From IMG/VR virus record IMGVR_UViG_3300025087_000237, positions 1 through 31,918 of that record: a stretch of 31,918 nucleotides of DNA, one strand, 5' to 3'. The stretch's first letter is position 1. Every line of letters starts with the position of its first letter. A program made the position numbers and the translations under genes. The notes beneath the pieces were generated by a model. That model was given only the letters and a program-made list of their open reading frames with translations, did not search any database and was not told the origin of the DNA. Below, one piece after another: positions 8,349-16,628 of the stretch. Source of the stretch: a virus.

Positions 8349-8846
8349 CTATACTGTTGGGACACGAGGTTGAGCGTTCCCGCCACCGAAACTATTCATC
8401 AATCCACTCAGTCCATAACCCAAAATATCGCCCCACATCCCTTGATTATCATTCGGTTGTACCATTCCGAAAGCCGCCATCAAGGATTGCTGACGCATCT
8501 GAGCATCTTGTAATTGTAAGCCGAGTTCGCCTTCACTTATCGCACCGAGTTCCGCTTCGTTAATGTCCTGATAGGCATTGGAAAGCAATCCGCTCTGTGT
8601 CATATTGCGGGCGTTGAAGTCTTCGCCTGTTCGGGCGCGCTGCGTATTTGCGACCCCGCCGATTTGACTTCGCATATTAGCAGACATTTTATTCATTAAA
8701 TCCGGTGATATTCCGCCGATTTTACCAGCGATAATATCGTCAATGAGCTGGTCATATGGGCTTTTCTTCTGTCCGCCGAAGAGCGAGCCTAAAAGCCCGG
8801 CGAGAGACATTCCACCAGAAATTGCACCTGCAAGAGGAATAGGCAT
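8349..8846 (-). CDS. Small virion protein with amphipathic Gly-rich N-terminus
   Basis: The product is 165 residues from the ATG at 8844-8846, preceded by AAAGGAA. An upstream extension to 8984 runs through the neighbouring small gene in another frame and is rejected. Residues 1-25 (IPLAGAISGGMSLAGLLGSL) are Gly/Ala/Leu-rich and could insert into a membrane. The rest is Gln/Asn/Met-rich and helical, with a GGGNA tail. Similar short proteins stand next to internal virion proteins in many podoviruses. A membrane-penetrating role during genome entry is a reasonable guess. Confidence 0.65.
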   Translation of the reverse strand: MPIPLAGAISGGMSLAGLLGSLFGGQKKSPYDQLIDDIIAGKIGGISPDLMNKMSANMRSQIGGVANTQRARTGEDFNARNMTQSGLLSNAYQDINEAELGAISEGELGLQLQDAQMRQQSLMAAFGMVQPNDNQGMWGDILGYGLSGLMNSFGGGNAQPRVPTV

Positions 8847-8847
8847 A

Positions 8848-8997
8848 TTATTTTCCTTTCTTTTTACCGTGATGTAGATTAGGTTCGCCGGATTTTTTGG
8901 CAGCGTTATAGATTTTAGCGGCTTTAGTTTCGGCGGCGGATTTAGATAAGCCGGATTTTTGGAATTTATCACGCATAGCTTCATATCGCTTAGGCAT
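8848..8997 (-). CDS. Small basic 49-residue protein
   Basis: This short gene starts at 8995-8997 with AAGGAG upstream and ends one base before the start of the next gene. The product begins MPKRYEAMRDKFQKSGLSKS and ends in KKKGK. About a third of the residues are Lys or Arg, with Ala-rich helix in between. Small basic proteins of this type are common among phage late genes and may bind DNA in the capsid. No named family is recognised. The excellent ribosome binding site and exact packing between genes make it a real gene. Confidence 0.8.
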   Translation of the reverse strand: MPKRYEAMRDKFQKSGLSKSAAETKAAKIYNAAKKSGEPNLHHGKKKGK

Positions 8998-9007
8998 AAT
9001 TTTCTCC

Positions 9008-9661
9008 TTATATGCCGATTGCTATGAATTGAAGAGTTCTTGAACCAGTTATATATCCTGCGGCACTTAAATCGCCTTGAATATAAAATCCAAGCACATT
9101 AATTGTTCCACCGGAAATCGAAGATATACGAACAATTTCAATAGATTCAGTAGTAATCGTTCCAGTATAAGTTTTTCTTACAATCACTTGTGCGCTAATA
9201 ATCGAAGTTAGTTCTGTATCAATCGATGCAATTCCAGTGGCAAAATTAACCGTAACATCTCCTGCGCTTACTTTGTAGGCAATTGAATTTGTCAAGTCAT
9301 TATCGTTTCCAGTGCCCGCTTGTGGCGAAAGCCCTAACGCCGCACCGGGGAAAAGACCGTTTGCGTCAAGACCAACAATATTGTGTTCGGCTAAAGTAGC
9401 TCCATTATGAAGTCGGGGTAACATTGTAGCCGTAGCCGTATCAGTATCAGTTAAAGCCGCCGCTATAATATGGACATCCGATAAAGAAGGTGTTCCGCCA
9501 AGTCGTTCCGCAATTTTGCTTTGCGCTATGTTTGCTGTCGCCGATATATTGACATCTTCTAAGCCGTTGACGGCGGTAACAACTGCTGAAAAATTCTCAT
9601 TTACATCTTCGGCAATAGCATTGCCGGAAACAAAAGTATTTGGTATTGCTAAAGTTGGCAT
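9008..9661 (-). CDS. Tail fibre-like virion protein
   Basis: The product is 217 residues from the ATG at 9659-9661, which has AGGAGA upstream. An 11-residue longer reading lacks such a site. The N-terminus (IPNTFVSGNAIAEDVNENFS) is of the type seen in phage tail and baseplate-linked fibres, where a segment naming the number of items is followed by helical repeats (SKIAERLGG). The rest is Thr/Ser/Ile-rich and beta. It follows the nozzle-type protein, where fibre proteins attach in T7-like tails. No chaperone or peptidase domain is visible. The call rests on composition and context. Confidence 0.6.
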   Translation of the reverse strand: MPTLAIPNTFVSGNAIAEDVNENFSAVVTAVNGLEDVNISATANIAQSKIAERLGGTPSLSDVHIIAAALTDTDTATATMLPRLHNGATLAEHNIVGLDANGLFPGAALGLSPQAGTGNDNDLTNSIAYKVSAGDVTVNFATGIASIDTELTSIISAQVIVRKTYTGTITTESIEIVRISSISGGTINVLGFYIQGDLSAAGYITGSRTLQFIAIGI

Positions 9662-9669
9662 AATTTCTC

Positions 9670-12093
9670 CTAATGTAAAGTTTTTGGCTGCCAAGCAAGG
9701 GCAGCGGTGTTAAATTCAAAATCTGTATCATTCCCGGTGGTATAGACATAGAACTGCACTAATTTTCCTACCATCGTATTAGTAAGCCAGCCGCTAAAAT
9801 GCGCAATTAATTCTGATGCCCATTGTAATACAGCCGCTTCGGTGGGGGCTTCTACGGTTAAATCTGCATCGGCTTCAGTAGAATTGTAGTTAAAAGCTAC
9901 GCCCGCCGCCGTCCGTGCTACAAGAGTATTTTCTGAATAATAAATAGAACCGCTTGCAATAGTTCTAAAAACTTCTACATAAGTATAATTTGCAGTATAA
10001 GAATCCACTTGCGCAGGAATGGCAATAGTAATCCCATTAGTAGCGGCTGTCGCCCCTGCTGTCATATTAGCAGAAGCAGTGCTTAAAGCCGTATGTTCTC
10101 CGTTGGTTTTGACAAATCTATATTTGTATTTGTAAATTCCACCTTGTACCAAATCGCCGTTATATGTACCTACATAAGTCGGCGCTGCATATAAAGCCCA
10201 TAAATTTATATTCCATTCTGTAGCTGTTGAACTTAAACTATTCAATAGTGTAAAAGTCACTAATCCTCTATCAAGGATAATGGTCAATTGCGCAATAGTG
10301 CTTCCAAAAGCATCATAATAGGCTTTTCTGAACCGTTTGTTCACATTTTGATTTATTAAAGCGAACGGCTTCGATTTCCAGTAAGAAGTAATTGGATAGA
10401 CACTCCCCGCCGCCGCATCTTGACCGCCGTAATCATATTCGTAGATCCAGCCGTTTGCCACCGCGCCTACATAAAGCGCGCCGTTGTCATTCCCACCGTC
10501 GTACACATCCGCGCACTCAAAATTGCGATTTTCACGAGTCCACGCCCGCAAAGAGCAATCGAACACCATTGTTTTGTTATTATAAGGAATACCACCGCCA
10601 CTTCCGCCGCCGGGAATATCAGTAAGCGATTCTCCTAATACTACATCGTCAAAACTTATCTTGTATTGATTATTATTTGGATGATAAATTGCCGGGCAAT
10701 GCTGTAAAGTTGTAATTGGAATATCCCTAATTTCATTGACGATTTTTTCACCGATGTAATGAAAGCGGTATCCGTCAAATGCCCAAATTTGACCGCCAGT
10801 CGATAAATAAGCAATCGAGTTACGATTAGCGTAAATTAGTTCACCAGTGCCTTCGCTATCACCGATGGGAACGGTTAATTCGATAACTTGAACACTTCTA
10901 TCGCTGAACACACCGGGACCAAAAATCGGTGCATTCACACTCCAAGTAGAAGAAATCCCCGTAACATTTACATTGACAAATCCATTTTCAAAAACTACCC
11001 AAAGCTCATTATTGAGATTGACTAAGCCTTTAGGCAAGCCAATAGTTCCAGTGCCAATGTCGATATAGTTATTAGTAGGCACATAATCCGGTTGACCGAT
11101 TTTGGAGAAGTATAACCGATGCGGTGCGGCATCATCACCGATAAACCAAGCACGATTTTTGAATTCAAGACAGTAGAGCGCATCTTCCGGCGGCGGCTGA
11201 TTATCATTTATATTTATATCATAGGCAACTTGGTCAGTTATGTCTGGGGCGCCATCGTGATAATGAGTAGCGGCAACATTATCAATGGTAGTTAAAAGAT
11301 AAAATGTATCTGCTAAAGCATCGGCAGGAGTTAAATTTCCCGGCGAACCATTGCGATAAATACGGATTTTGTCAACATTAGAATCTGTCGATATGGTAGG
11401 AGTAATCGTAATCCCATCATTATTAGGTGCTAATACTATCACAGTATTAGGTGAACTTGGCACAGATTCAATTCCATTTGTTGAATTATAATATGTATAT
11501 TTATAAGCATAATAATCATTCGCCGCCATTGAGCCGTTATAGTCAGATACTAATGTAGGGGTTACAGTAGGTGCAATAATACCTAAGCGTTTAAAGTTAC
11601 CCGGAGTAGCTACGCTGGAATCATACCAATATGGTAAATCTACGCCGTTACAGAAAATCAATTTATCCGCTATCGTAGTGCTGGAGATGAAATTTGTATC
11701 GGATAATTTGTATTGTGTTGCTGCAGCGCCTAAATCCACAATGGGTATTTGTGTAAAAACCCCGGCGTCGGTCATCTTGAAAGTAGTGCAATGATGGTCA
11801 GTATTTACGCCTTCAAAGTGCCCCCAAACGATATTATATTCGACTGCATTGGATTTATAGAATTTATGCAGATGCCACATTTTATCGCAAGTATGTGGAG
11901 TAGCCGCCCCATCAGTATACGCTAATTCTGTGCTGTTGACTTGTCGCCGTCCTTTGCGCTTTCTCAAACTACCGATAGCGGTAAATTCAAAATTCTCAAT
12001 ATCTACACATTCATTATCGGCAATAAGCAAGTCTTGGACTTTAGTGTTTTGTCCGCCAGCAAAGTTCTTTATTTGGAATAATTCTGCTTTCAT
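9670..12093 (-). CDS. Tail tubular protein B-like (gp12-type nozzle) protein
   Basis: The product is 807 residues and starts KAELFQIKNFAGGQNTKVQD, the opening typical of T7 gp12-like or P22 gp10-like stabilisation proteins, in which NFxGGxNTxxxxxxIxDNE is followed by a description of the first beta strand (CVDIENFEFTAIGSLRKRKG). The body has repeated beta-propeller-like segments with Gly-Trp-Tyr motifs such as LYVGAVANGWIYEYDY. It would form the distal nozzle of a short tail below the adaptor ring. Two adaptor-like genes lie immediately upstream, in agreement. Only a weak ribosome binding site precedes the ATG, and translation may be coupled to the upstream gene, which stops one base away. 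Confidence 0.75.
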   Translation of the reverse strand: MKAELFQIKNFAGGQNTKVQDLLIADNECVDIENFEFTAIGSLRKRKGRRQVNSTELAYTDGAATPHTCDKMWHLHKFYKSNAVEYNIVWGHFEGVNTDHHCTTFKMTDAGVFTQIPIVDLGAAATQYKLSDTNFISSTTIADKLIFCNGVDLPYWYDSSVATPGNFKRLGIIAPTVTPTLVSDYNGSMAANDYYAYKYTYYNSTNGIESVPSSPNTVIVLAPNNDGITITPTISTDSNVDKIRIYRNGSPGNLTPADALADTFYLLTTIDNVAATHYHDGAPDITDQVAYDININDNQPPPEDALYCLEFKNRAWFIGDDAAPHRLYFSKIGQPDYVPTNNYIDIGTGTIGLPKGLVNLNNELWVVFENGFVNVNVTGISSTWSVNAPIFGPGVFSDRSVQVIELTVPIGDSEGTGELIYANRNSIAYLSTGGQIWAFDGYRFHYIGEKIVNEIRDIPITTLQHCPAIYHPNNNQYKISFDDVVLGESLTDIPGGGSGGGIPYNNKTMVFDCSLRAWTRENRNFECADVYDGGNDNGALYVGAVANGWIYEYDYGGQDAAAGSVYPITSYWKSKPFALINQNVNKRFRKAYYDAFGSTIAQLTIILDRGLVTFTLLNSLSSTATEWNINLWALYAAPTYVGTYNGDLVQGGIYKYKYRFVKTNGEHTALSTASANMTAGATAATNGITIAIPAQVDSYTANYTYVEVFRTIASGSIYYSENTLVARTAAGVAFNYNSTEADADLTVEAPTEAAVLQWASELIAHFSGWLTNTMVGKLVQFYVYTTGNDTDFEFNTAALAWQPKTLH

Positions 12094-12094
12094 A

Positions 12095-12712
12095 TCAAGC
12101 CAAGGGTGGAATTAATTCAAAACTATCGCCGCTTTGATAAGACTGGAATTTCAGTTGTTCAAGTTCGTAACTATACTTCTGATACCATTGATTATTTTGC
12201 GTATCGATCATCGAAGTAGCCAATAATTCGATGCCGTAGTGATAGATAAAGGGCATATCAAGCGTTTCCGCCGCCGCGCCGGTCAAAATAGCTGGCTTCT
12301 TGATATAATCAAGCCTTACGGTCTTAGTCGATGCAGGCGGGCGGTCGCCAAGTCCGATATACGCGCCTCGGAGATAGTAAAAAGACGGTGTGCGATTGCC
12401 GGTGGAATGTTCGTCATAATCCTTGATAGTGCGCATCGCCATTGTATAACCGTCCCACAGAAGCCGGACTTCGACAAGGAAATCGGTTATTTGAAATCCA
12501 GTCCCAACACCACCTGCAATATAGTATTCTCTCTCTCCCAGTGTCCAACTTATAGATTTTAACGCCATTAATTCTTTAGGTCGGATAATCTGCGCTACTT
12601 GGATTTGCGCTTGATTAAGACGCCGGAGAATAGTAGCGGGCGGGACTTTTTCCATTCCCGGATCGCCAATGTTCAACGCTATTTGTTCGATAAGTTCTGG
12701 AGAAGTATTCAT
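12095..12712 (-). CDS. Head-tail adaptor (tail tubular protein A-like)
   Basis: The product is 205 residues. The N-terminal helix pair with NEAQ-type motif (RRLNQAQIQVAQIIRPKELM), a central beta hairpin (GEREYYIAGGV), and a late segment with DYIKKP and helical ending agree with T7 gp11-type adaptors that form the ring between portal and nozzle. It overlaps the upstream adaptor-like gene by four bases (ATGA) and is followed directly by the nozzle gene. The family call is from layout and motif style, not from a search. Confidence 0.65.
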   Translation of the reverse strand: MNTSPELIEQIALNIGDPGMEKVPPATILRRLNQAQIQVAQIIRPKELMALKSISWTLGEREYYIAGGVGTGFQITDFLVEVRLLWDGYTMAMRTIKDYDEHSTGNRTPSFYYLRGAYIGLGDRPPASTKTVRLDYIKKPAILTGAAAETLDMPFIYHYGIELLATSMIDTQNNQWYQKYSYELEQLKFQSYQSGDSFELIPPLA

Positions 12713-13317
12713 TTTATCAATGCCCTGCTTTCTTCAAGGTATTTCTTATTATATTCCGCCGCTTGATAATCATCGCCGTCAATGGTATAACATTCTCTCA
12801 AGCAATACCAAACGGCGAGCTGATGCAGTTTTTTAGGCAATGCACTTTCCGAATCAAGTGTCCCACGGGGATTACGGATATAATACAATACGAGGCTATT
12901 TCCGTTTGACGGCGCAGTTATGAAATTCAGTTTATCATAGAATACATAATAAATCCTATCGGAATTCAATCCAGCGAACATAGTATTGACATCAGCAAGT
13001 CTTTGATAATTGGGGTCAACTTTATTGCAAACTACACCGGAATTGGTAACTCTACAATCTCCGCCGTCAAAGAAAGTAGCGGGAAGAGTCCACGCTTTTG
13101 TCGTACCGTTCCCGGTAACCGTATTAGTACTAATCAGATTATCGAGATAATCTGACCATCTTGAGCGGGGTAAAGTAGTAATAATCTGCTTGATAATTTC
13201 GATTTCCCAAGCATCGAGCATTTTATTGAGCGTAGCGGCAGTTACCTTATCCGTAGCGGCGGTCGCCGTAGACCCTAACCCCGCCCAAATTAAATCTCTG
13301 ATTTCTGCGAAGGTCAT
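12709..13317 (-). CDS. Second adaptor-like protein
   Basis: The product is 202 residues with the same plan as its downstream neighbour. It has an N-terminal helical region (LNKMLDAWEIEIIKQIITTL), a beta hairpin (NGTTKAWTLPATFF), then LVLYYIRNPRG before a C-terminal helical part (LHQLAVWYCLRECYTIDGDD), as in adaptor proteins where a YxxxP strand precedes helices. The start overlaps the stop of the repeat protein by one base. Two such genes in tandem may give a ring of two layers or may reflect an old duplication with little sequence left in common. Confidence 0.6.
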   Translation of the reverse strand: MTFAEIRDLIWAGLGSTATAATDKVTAATLNKMLDAWEIEIIKQIITTLPRSRWSDYLDNLISTNTVTGNGTTKAWTLPATFFDGGDCRVTNSGVVCNKVDPNYQRLADVNTMFAGLNSDRIYYVFYDKLNFITAPSNGNSLVLYYIRNPRGTLDSESALPKKLHQLAVWYCLRECYTIDGDDYQAAEYNKKYLEESRALIK

Positions 13318-15239
13318 TATTTTATCCTAAACCAGTTATAGGTTAATGCGGAAGTACCCGCCGCCGGTCGATTGACAATCAATGTATCGGTTTTTGCTTC
13401 CACAGAAAGCACATCATTGGAAGTAATGACCGCCCCGGTAGAGATAGCCCAGAAATAATCAGTAGAGGCAAAATCTGCATCGAGAATGGTATCCGCTATT
13501 GCCGTAGTGGTAAAAACATTAGAGCCTCGATAAGTTGCGCCAAGCGTTAAAGCGGTAAAACTTCCCGCAAGTGTTCCACCGGTGACATATCCTTGAGCGG
13601 CGGTAATTGAAGGAAGCCAAGTAGTAGTATCTGCGCCAATTACGATAATTGCTGTATCAAGTAAAGAAGCGCTGACAATATGGTCAAAATTAGCGGAATC
13701 CGCATCGATATAGCCGTCAAAGATGGCATTGCCGGATGAATCAACCGAAGCACGAGTTCCATCAGTTGCCGTACCTAAATTCAACGGCGTTGCCTCAACT
13801 GTCAAGATATTAATTTCTTCCGTAGTAATACTATCCCCTACAACTAAATCATTGTCAAGAGCAAGTGTCCCGCTGGAGTCGATAGATGCGGCGGTAGCGT
13901 TACTGGCAGTTCCAATATTAAGCGGTGTAGATTCAACTGTAATCAAACTAAGTTCTTCCGCCTTTATACTGTCTGCTACTGATAAATCATTGTCTAATGT
14001 CATTGTTCCAGTCGAATCCCCAGCAATTCTTGTTCCATCACTTGCCGTTCCGACAACAAATGGAGTTGCTTCCACTGTTAAGATATTCAATTCTTCCACT
14101 TTTGCACTATCGCCAACTGCAATGTCATTATCAAGATTTAAAGTTCCACTGGTATCGGCGGAAATTCTCACTCCATCTGAGGCTGTCCCAATCACAAAGG
14201 GAATTGCTTTGGCGGAAATAATTGCCAAACTATCGGTAACTGTTACCGTATCCGCCGTAATAACTGCAGCGTGGAGTGAATCCAAAGAGATATACCCATC
14301 GGCAATAATATTCCCGGACGAGTCAATAGAAACCACCGTAGTATTAGAAACCGTTCCAATATTGAATGGTGTTGCCTCGACTGTGATAATGCTTATCTCT
14401 TCGGCTTTAATGCTATCTGCAATACTTAAATCATTGTCAAGTGTTCCCGTTCCGGTTGAGTCGAAAGAAACTCTTGTTCCGTCCGAAGCCGTCCCTAAAA
14501 CAAAAGGCGTAGCTTCAACAGACAGGATATTGACTTCCTCTACTTTTAGGCTATCACCTACCGATAAGTCATTATCGAAAGACATACTGCCGGATGAGTC
14601 TGCCGAAATCTTATCCGCTTTAGTATCCGTTCCAATTTGGAACGGCGTTGCTCTGGTAGATTTGATTAGGACAGAAAGCCGGGCACGGATTGAATCCGCC
14701 GCCATCCAGCCATCACTGTTGACATTTCCACTTGAGTCGATATACGCCGCAGATGCGTTACTGGCGGTAGCGATATTTAGAGGAGTTGCCTCGTCTGTGA
14801 TTATACTCAATTCCTCTGCTTTTATGCTATCGGCTACAGACAGGTCATTGGCAAGAGTTAATGTTCCGGTTGAGTCAGTAGATATTTTGGTAGCCGTTGC
14901 GGTTTTGATAAGAAATGGAGTTACTTCGACCGTAAGGATATTAATTTCCTCACATTTTATACTATCGGCAAAGACCCCGTCATTATCCGAAGTTACCGTT
15001 CCGGTAGAATCTATCGATAATCGAGTCCCGTCTGAGGGAGTCCCCACAATGAACGGCACTGCTTCGGCACTGGTGATATTCAGACTATCGGTGATGCTTA
15101 AGGTATCGATATTGCAGTCATCGAAGTCAGTTTTCTGGATGTGGATGCTATCGGCTAATTGCGCGCTTCGTATCTTAGATTGAGCAAAAAGCAAAGAAGG
15201 GAGCAATAGCATTATGACTAAGATTAGTAATTTTTTCAT
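13317..15239 (-). CDS. Secreted repeat protein with about ten 46-residue beta repeats
   Basis: The product is 640 residues. Residues 1-20 (MKKLLILVIMLLLPSLLFAQ) are a signal peptide with likely cut at FA-Q. Residues about 45-510 consist of roughly ten tandem repeats of 46 residues, each with the pattern ADSIKAEELSIITVEATP, then a short GTASDGTR or GTASNATA loop, then IDSSGTLALDN. One copy is ten residues longer. The C-terminal 110 residues are unique. The repeats are clearly recent enough to align by eye. Such arrays make solenoid or fibre shafts. The gene stands between capsid and adaptor genes, where a signal peptide is unexpected. A site AGAAGGAAG lies upstream of the ATG. Confidence 0.8.
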   Translation of the reverse strand: MKKLLILVIMLLLPSLLFAQSKIRSAQLADSIHIQKTDFDDCNIDTLSITDSLNITSAEAVPFIVGTPSDGTRLSIDSTGTVTSDNDGVFADSIKCEEINILTVEVTPFLIKTATATKISTDSTGTLTLANDLSVADSIKAEELSIITDEATPLNIATASNASAAYIDSSGNVNSDGWMAADSIRARLSVLIKSTRATPFQIGTDTKADKISADSSGSMSFDNDLSVGDSLKVEEVNILSVEATPFVLGTASDGTRVSFDSTGTGTLDNDLSIADSIKAEEISIITVEATPFNIGTVSNTTVVSIDSSGNIIADGYISLDSLHAAVITADTVTVTDSLAIISAKAIPFVIGTASDGVRISADTSGTLNLDNDIAVGDSAKVEELNILTVEATPFVVGTASDGTRIAGDSTGTMTLDNDLSVADSIKAEELSLITVESTPLNIGTASNATAASIDSSGTLALDNDLVVGDSITTEEINILTVEATPLNLGTATDGTRASVDSSGNAIFDGYIDADSANFDHIVSASLLDTAIIVIGADTTTWLPSITAAQGYVTGGTLAGSFTALTLGATYRGSNVFTTTAIADTILDADFASTDYFWAISTGAVITSNDVLSVEAKTDTLIVNRPAAGTSALTYNWFRIK

Positions 15240-15255
15240 AGTATCACTTCCTTCT

Positions 15256-15603
15256 TTAAAGAATGTTAAGTTCGAAGATTATGATTTCGTCATCGGCAAT
15301 GGCGCTATTAAAAATCACTTTAGCGGAGAACAAATGACCCGTAATAGACGGCGCGACATAGTAATAATCTCCGGCGGAAGCCGACCCCTCTTCCAGTAAT
15401 TGACCATTCCGATAGACGAGTAATTGTGAGGCGTCGCCCGGCGCATAATCCATACTGACGCCTGAAGTAGCGGGGCCGTTCCGGGCGGCGCACAGATTAG
15501 AAAAAGTCCAAGTATCATTTGCATAGGTGGTATCGCTGGAATCTGCGTCTGAGCCTATGAATTGATAAGGGCCGAATGATTTTCCTGCTTGCACTACAGA
15601 CAT
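15256..15603 (-). CDS. Small virion protein, head fibre-like
   Basis: The product is 115 residues. The second half, with LLVYRNGQLLEEGSASAGDY followed by a hydrophobic strand and DDEIIIFEL at the end, follows the vfvNGxxxxxgxDYxxxxxxIxFxxAxxxgDxixi pattern seen in phage head or tail fibre domains. No signal peptide is present, in contrast to the neighbouring repeat protein. AAGGAGGAATAAATT before the start is an excellent ribosome binding site lying in the end of the upstream small gene. A decoration or fibre role is inferred. Confidence 0.6.
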   Translation of the reverse strand: MSVVQAGKSFGPYQFIGSDADSSDTTYANDTWTFSNLCAARNGPATSGVSMDYAPGDASQLLVYRNGQLLEEGSASAGDYYYVAPSITGHLFSAKVIFNSAIADDEIIIFELNIL

Positions 15604-15606
15604 AAT

Positions 15607-15783
15607 TTATTCCTCCTTTTTAGAGGTTTTTTTATTAGCTTTCGCTAATTTATCAATTTTAGCGTTCAGTTGGTCGATGTCATCGGTGATTTTAGTAAGG
15701 ATTTCGCCGAGTGGTTTGCAGTGCAGTAGTAGTTTGACCTTATCGATGAGATTAAGCGTGGACTTATCCATAGGATTAACCAT
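15607..15783 (-). CDS. Small 58-residue helical protein
   Basis: The frame starts at the ATG at 15781-15783 and begins MVNPMDKSTLNLIDKVKLLL. An internal ATG at residue 5 is an alternative. Two amphipathic helices (about 6-35 and 36-55) end in a very basic-acidic tail KKTSKKEE. No strong ribosome binding site precedes it. A GC hairpin lies 9 bases upstream (15792-15813). The ribosome binding site of the following gene is contained in its last codons, typical of coupled genes. Function is unknown. Confidence 0.6.
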   Translation of the reverse strand: MVNPMDKSTLNLIDKVKLLLHCKPLGEILTKITDDIDQLNAKIDKLAKANKKTSKKEE

Positions 15784-15791
15784 TAAATTAT

Positions 15792-15813
15792 GGGGGCGAG
15801 TTTCCCCGCCCCC
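15792..15813 (-). terminator. GC hairpin between capsid genes and small helical protein
   Basis: A perfect seven-pair stem (GGGGGCG with CGCCCCC, loop of eight) lies between the gene at 15826-16611 and the next one. On the minus strand it is followed by ATAATTTAA and not by a clear U run. It is therefore a weak terminator or, more likely, an mRNA-stabilising or attenuating hairpin that lets capsid mRNA exceed that of later genes. Confidence 0.45.
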
Positions 15814-15825
15814 GGTGAAGAATAG

Positions 15826-16611
15826 TTAGGCGCTAACAACTACTTGATTACCGCCGAATCCCGCTGCATTGCCCTTGAGTTCTGCCATCCATTTGGTAGC
15901 AACGGTATCGGATTTAGACGCTCCCCGCTTAGCGGCGACTAATTTTTCAAGTGTATCGCTGCTTGATGCTATTAATACTGCAACGCCCATTTGAGCTGCG
16001 GCTAAATCCGCAAGCGCATTAGACGCTGTTCCGGTGACATAATCGCATAATCCAGCGCATTGTACCCAGCCCCAGTAATCGTCAGGAATAGCGGAAACCG
16101 CTACTCCTGCAAATTCCACTTGCGCATCACCGTCAGCCGAGTCAACGACATGGCAATAAGTGATTATCACACAAGTATCACTTGAAGTAACCGCCGCAGT
16201 CATTGGTAAATCGGCATCAAGACTGATTATAGTCGCCGAGTTTTGTGTGATGATAGAGAATTCACCTTCCGGCGCAGCTCCAGCTCCGCTGGCGTTATCA
16301 GTAACATAGAATATATCGTACTGATATTCATTGATAGTTAAACCAGTAGTAACAACTTCAACTAAACTGGTATTAGCAGAAGGAGTGATTGCAACCGGCG
16401 CAACAAACGATACGCAATCGCCTTTTGCGAAGGCGGAATTGCTTTTGTTCTGCACATAGCGGTAGAGTTGGTCGCCCCAGCCGGGTCGGAAAACACGGCG
16501 GAGAATACCCGGTTCTGCCATTGGCGTGGAATGATAGTCAACAACTTGACATTTCCAGATATTGGCATCCCGGTCGATATAGAGGGCTCCAGTTCCGTAA
16601 TATTTACTCAT
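15826..16611 (-). CDS. Probable capsid decoration / accessory protein
   Basis: The product is 261 residues, rich in Ala, Val and Thr with regular beta strands, an N-terminal YYGTGALYIDRDANI and a C-terminal helix region with AAKRGASKSDTVATKWMAEL. It has five Cys in total but no metal motif. It lies directly downstream of the major capsid protein and before a hairpin, where podoviruses often code for a head decoration or minor capsid protein. No direct family match is claimed. It has no signal peptide. Confidence 0.5.
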   Translation of the reverse strand: MSKYYGTGALYIDRDANIWKCQVVDYHSTPMAEPGILRRVFRPGWGDQLYRYVQNKSNSAFAKGDCVSFVAPVAITPSANTSLVEVVTTGLTINEYQYDIFYVTDNASGAGAAPEGEFSIITQNSATIISLDADLPMTAAVTSSDTCVIITYCHVVDSADGDAQVEFAGVAVSAIPDDYWGWVQCAGLCDYVTGTASNALADLAAAQMGVAVLIASSSDTLEKLVAAKRGASKSDTVATKWMAELKGNAAGFGGNQVVVSA

Positions 16612-16628
16612 TTTGTTCTCCTTCCCGG

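Noticed and set aside
13723-15183. Plus-strand open frame of 486 codons
   Set aside because: It lies opposite the repeat protein. The open frame is a by-product of the Ser/Thr/Asp/Ala codon pattern. It has no ribosome site, is repetitive in the same period, and runs against the operon.
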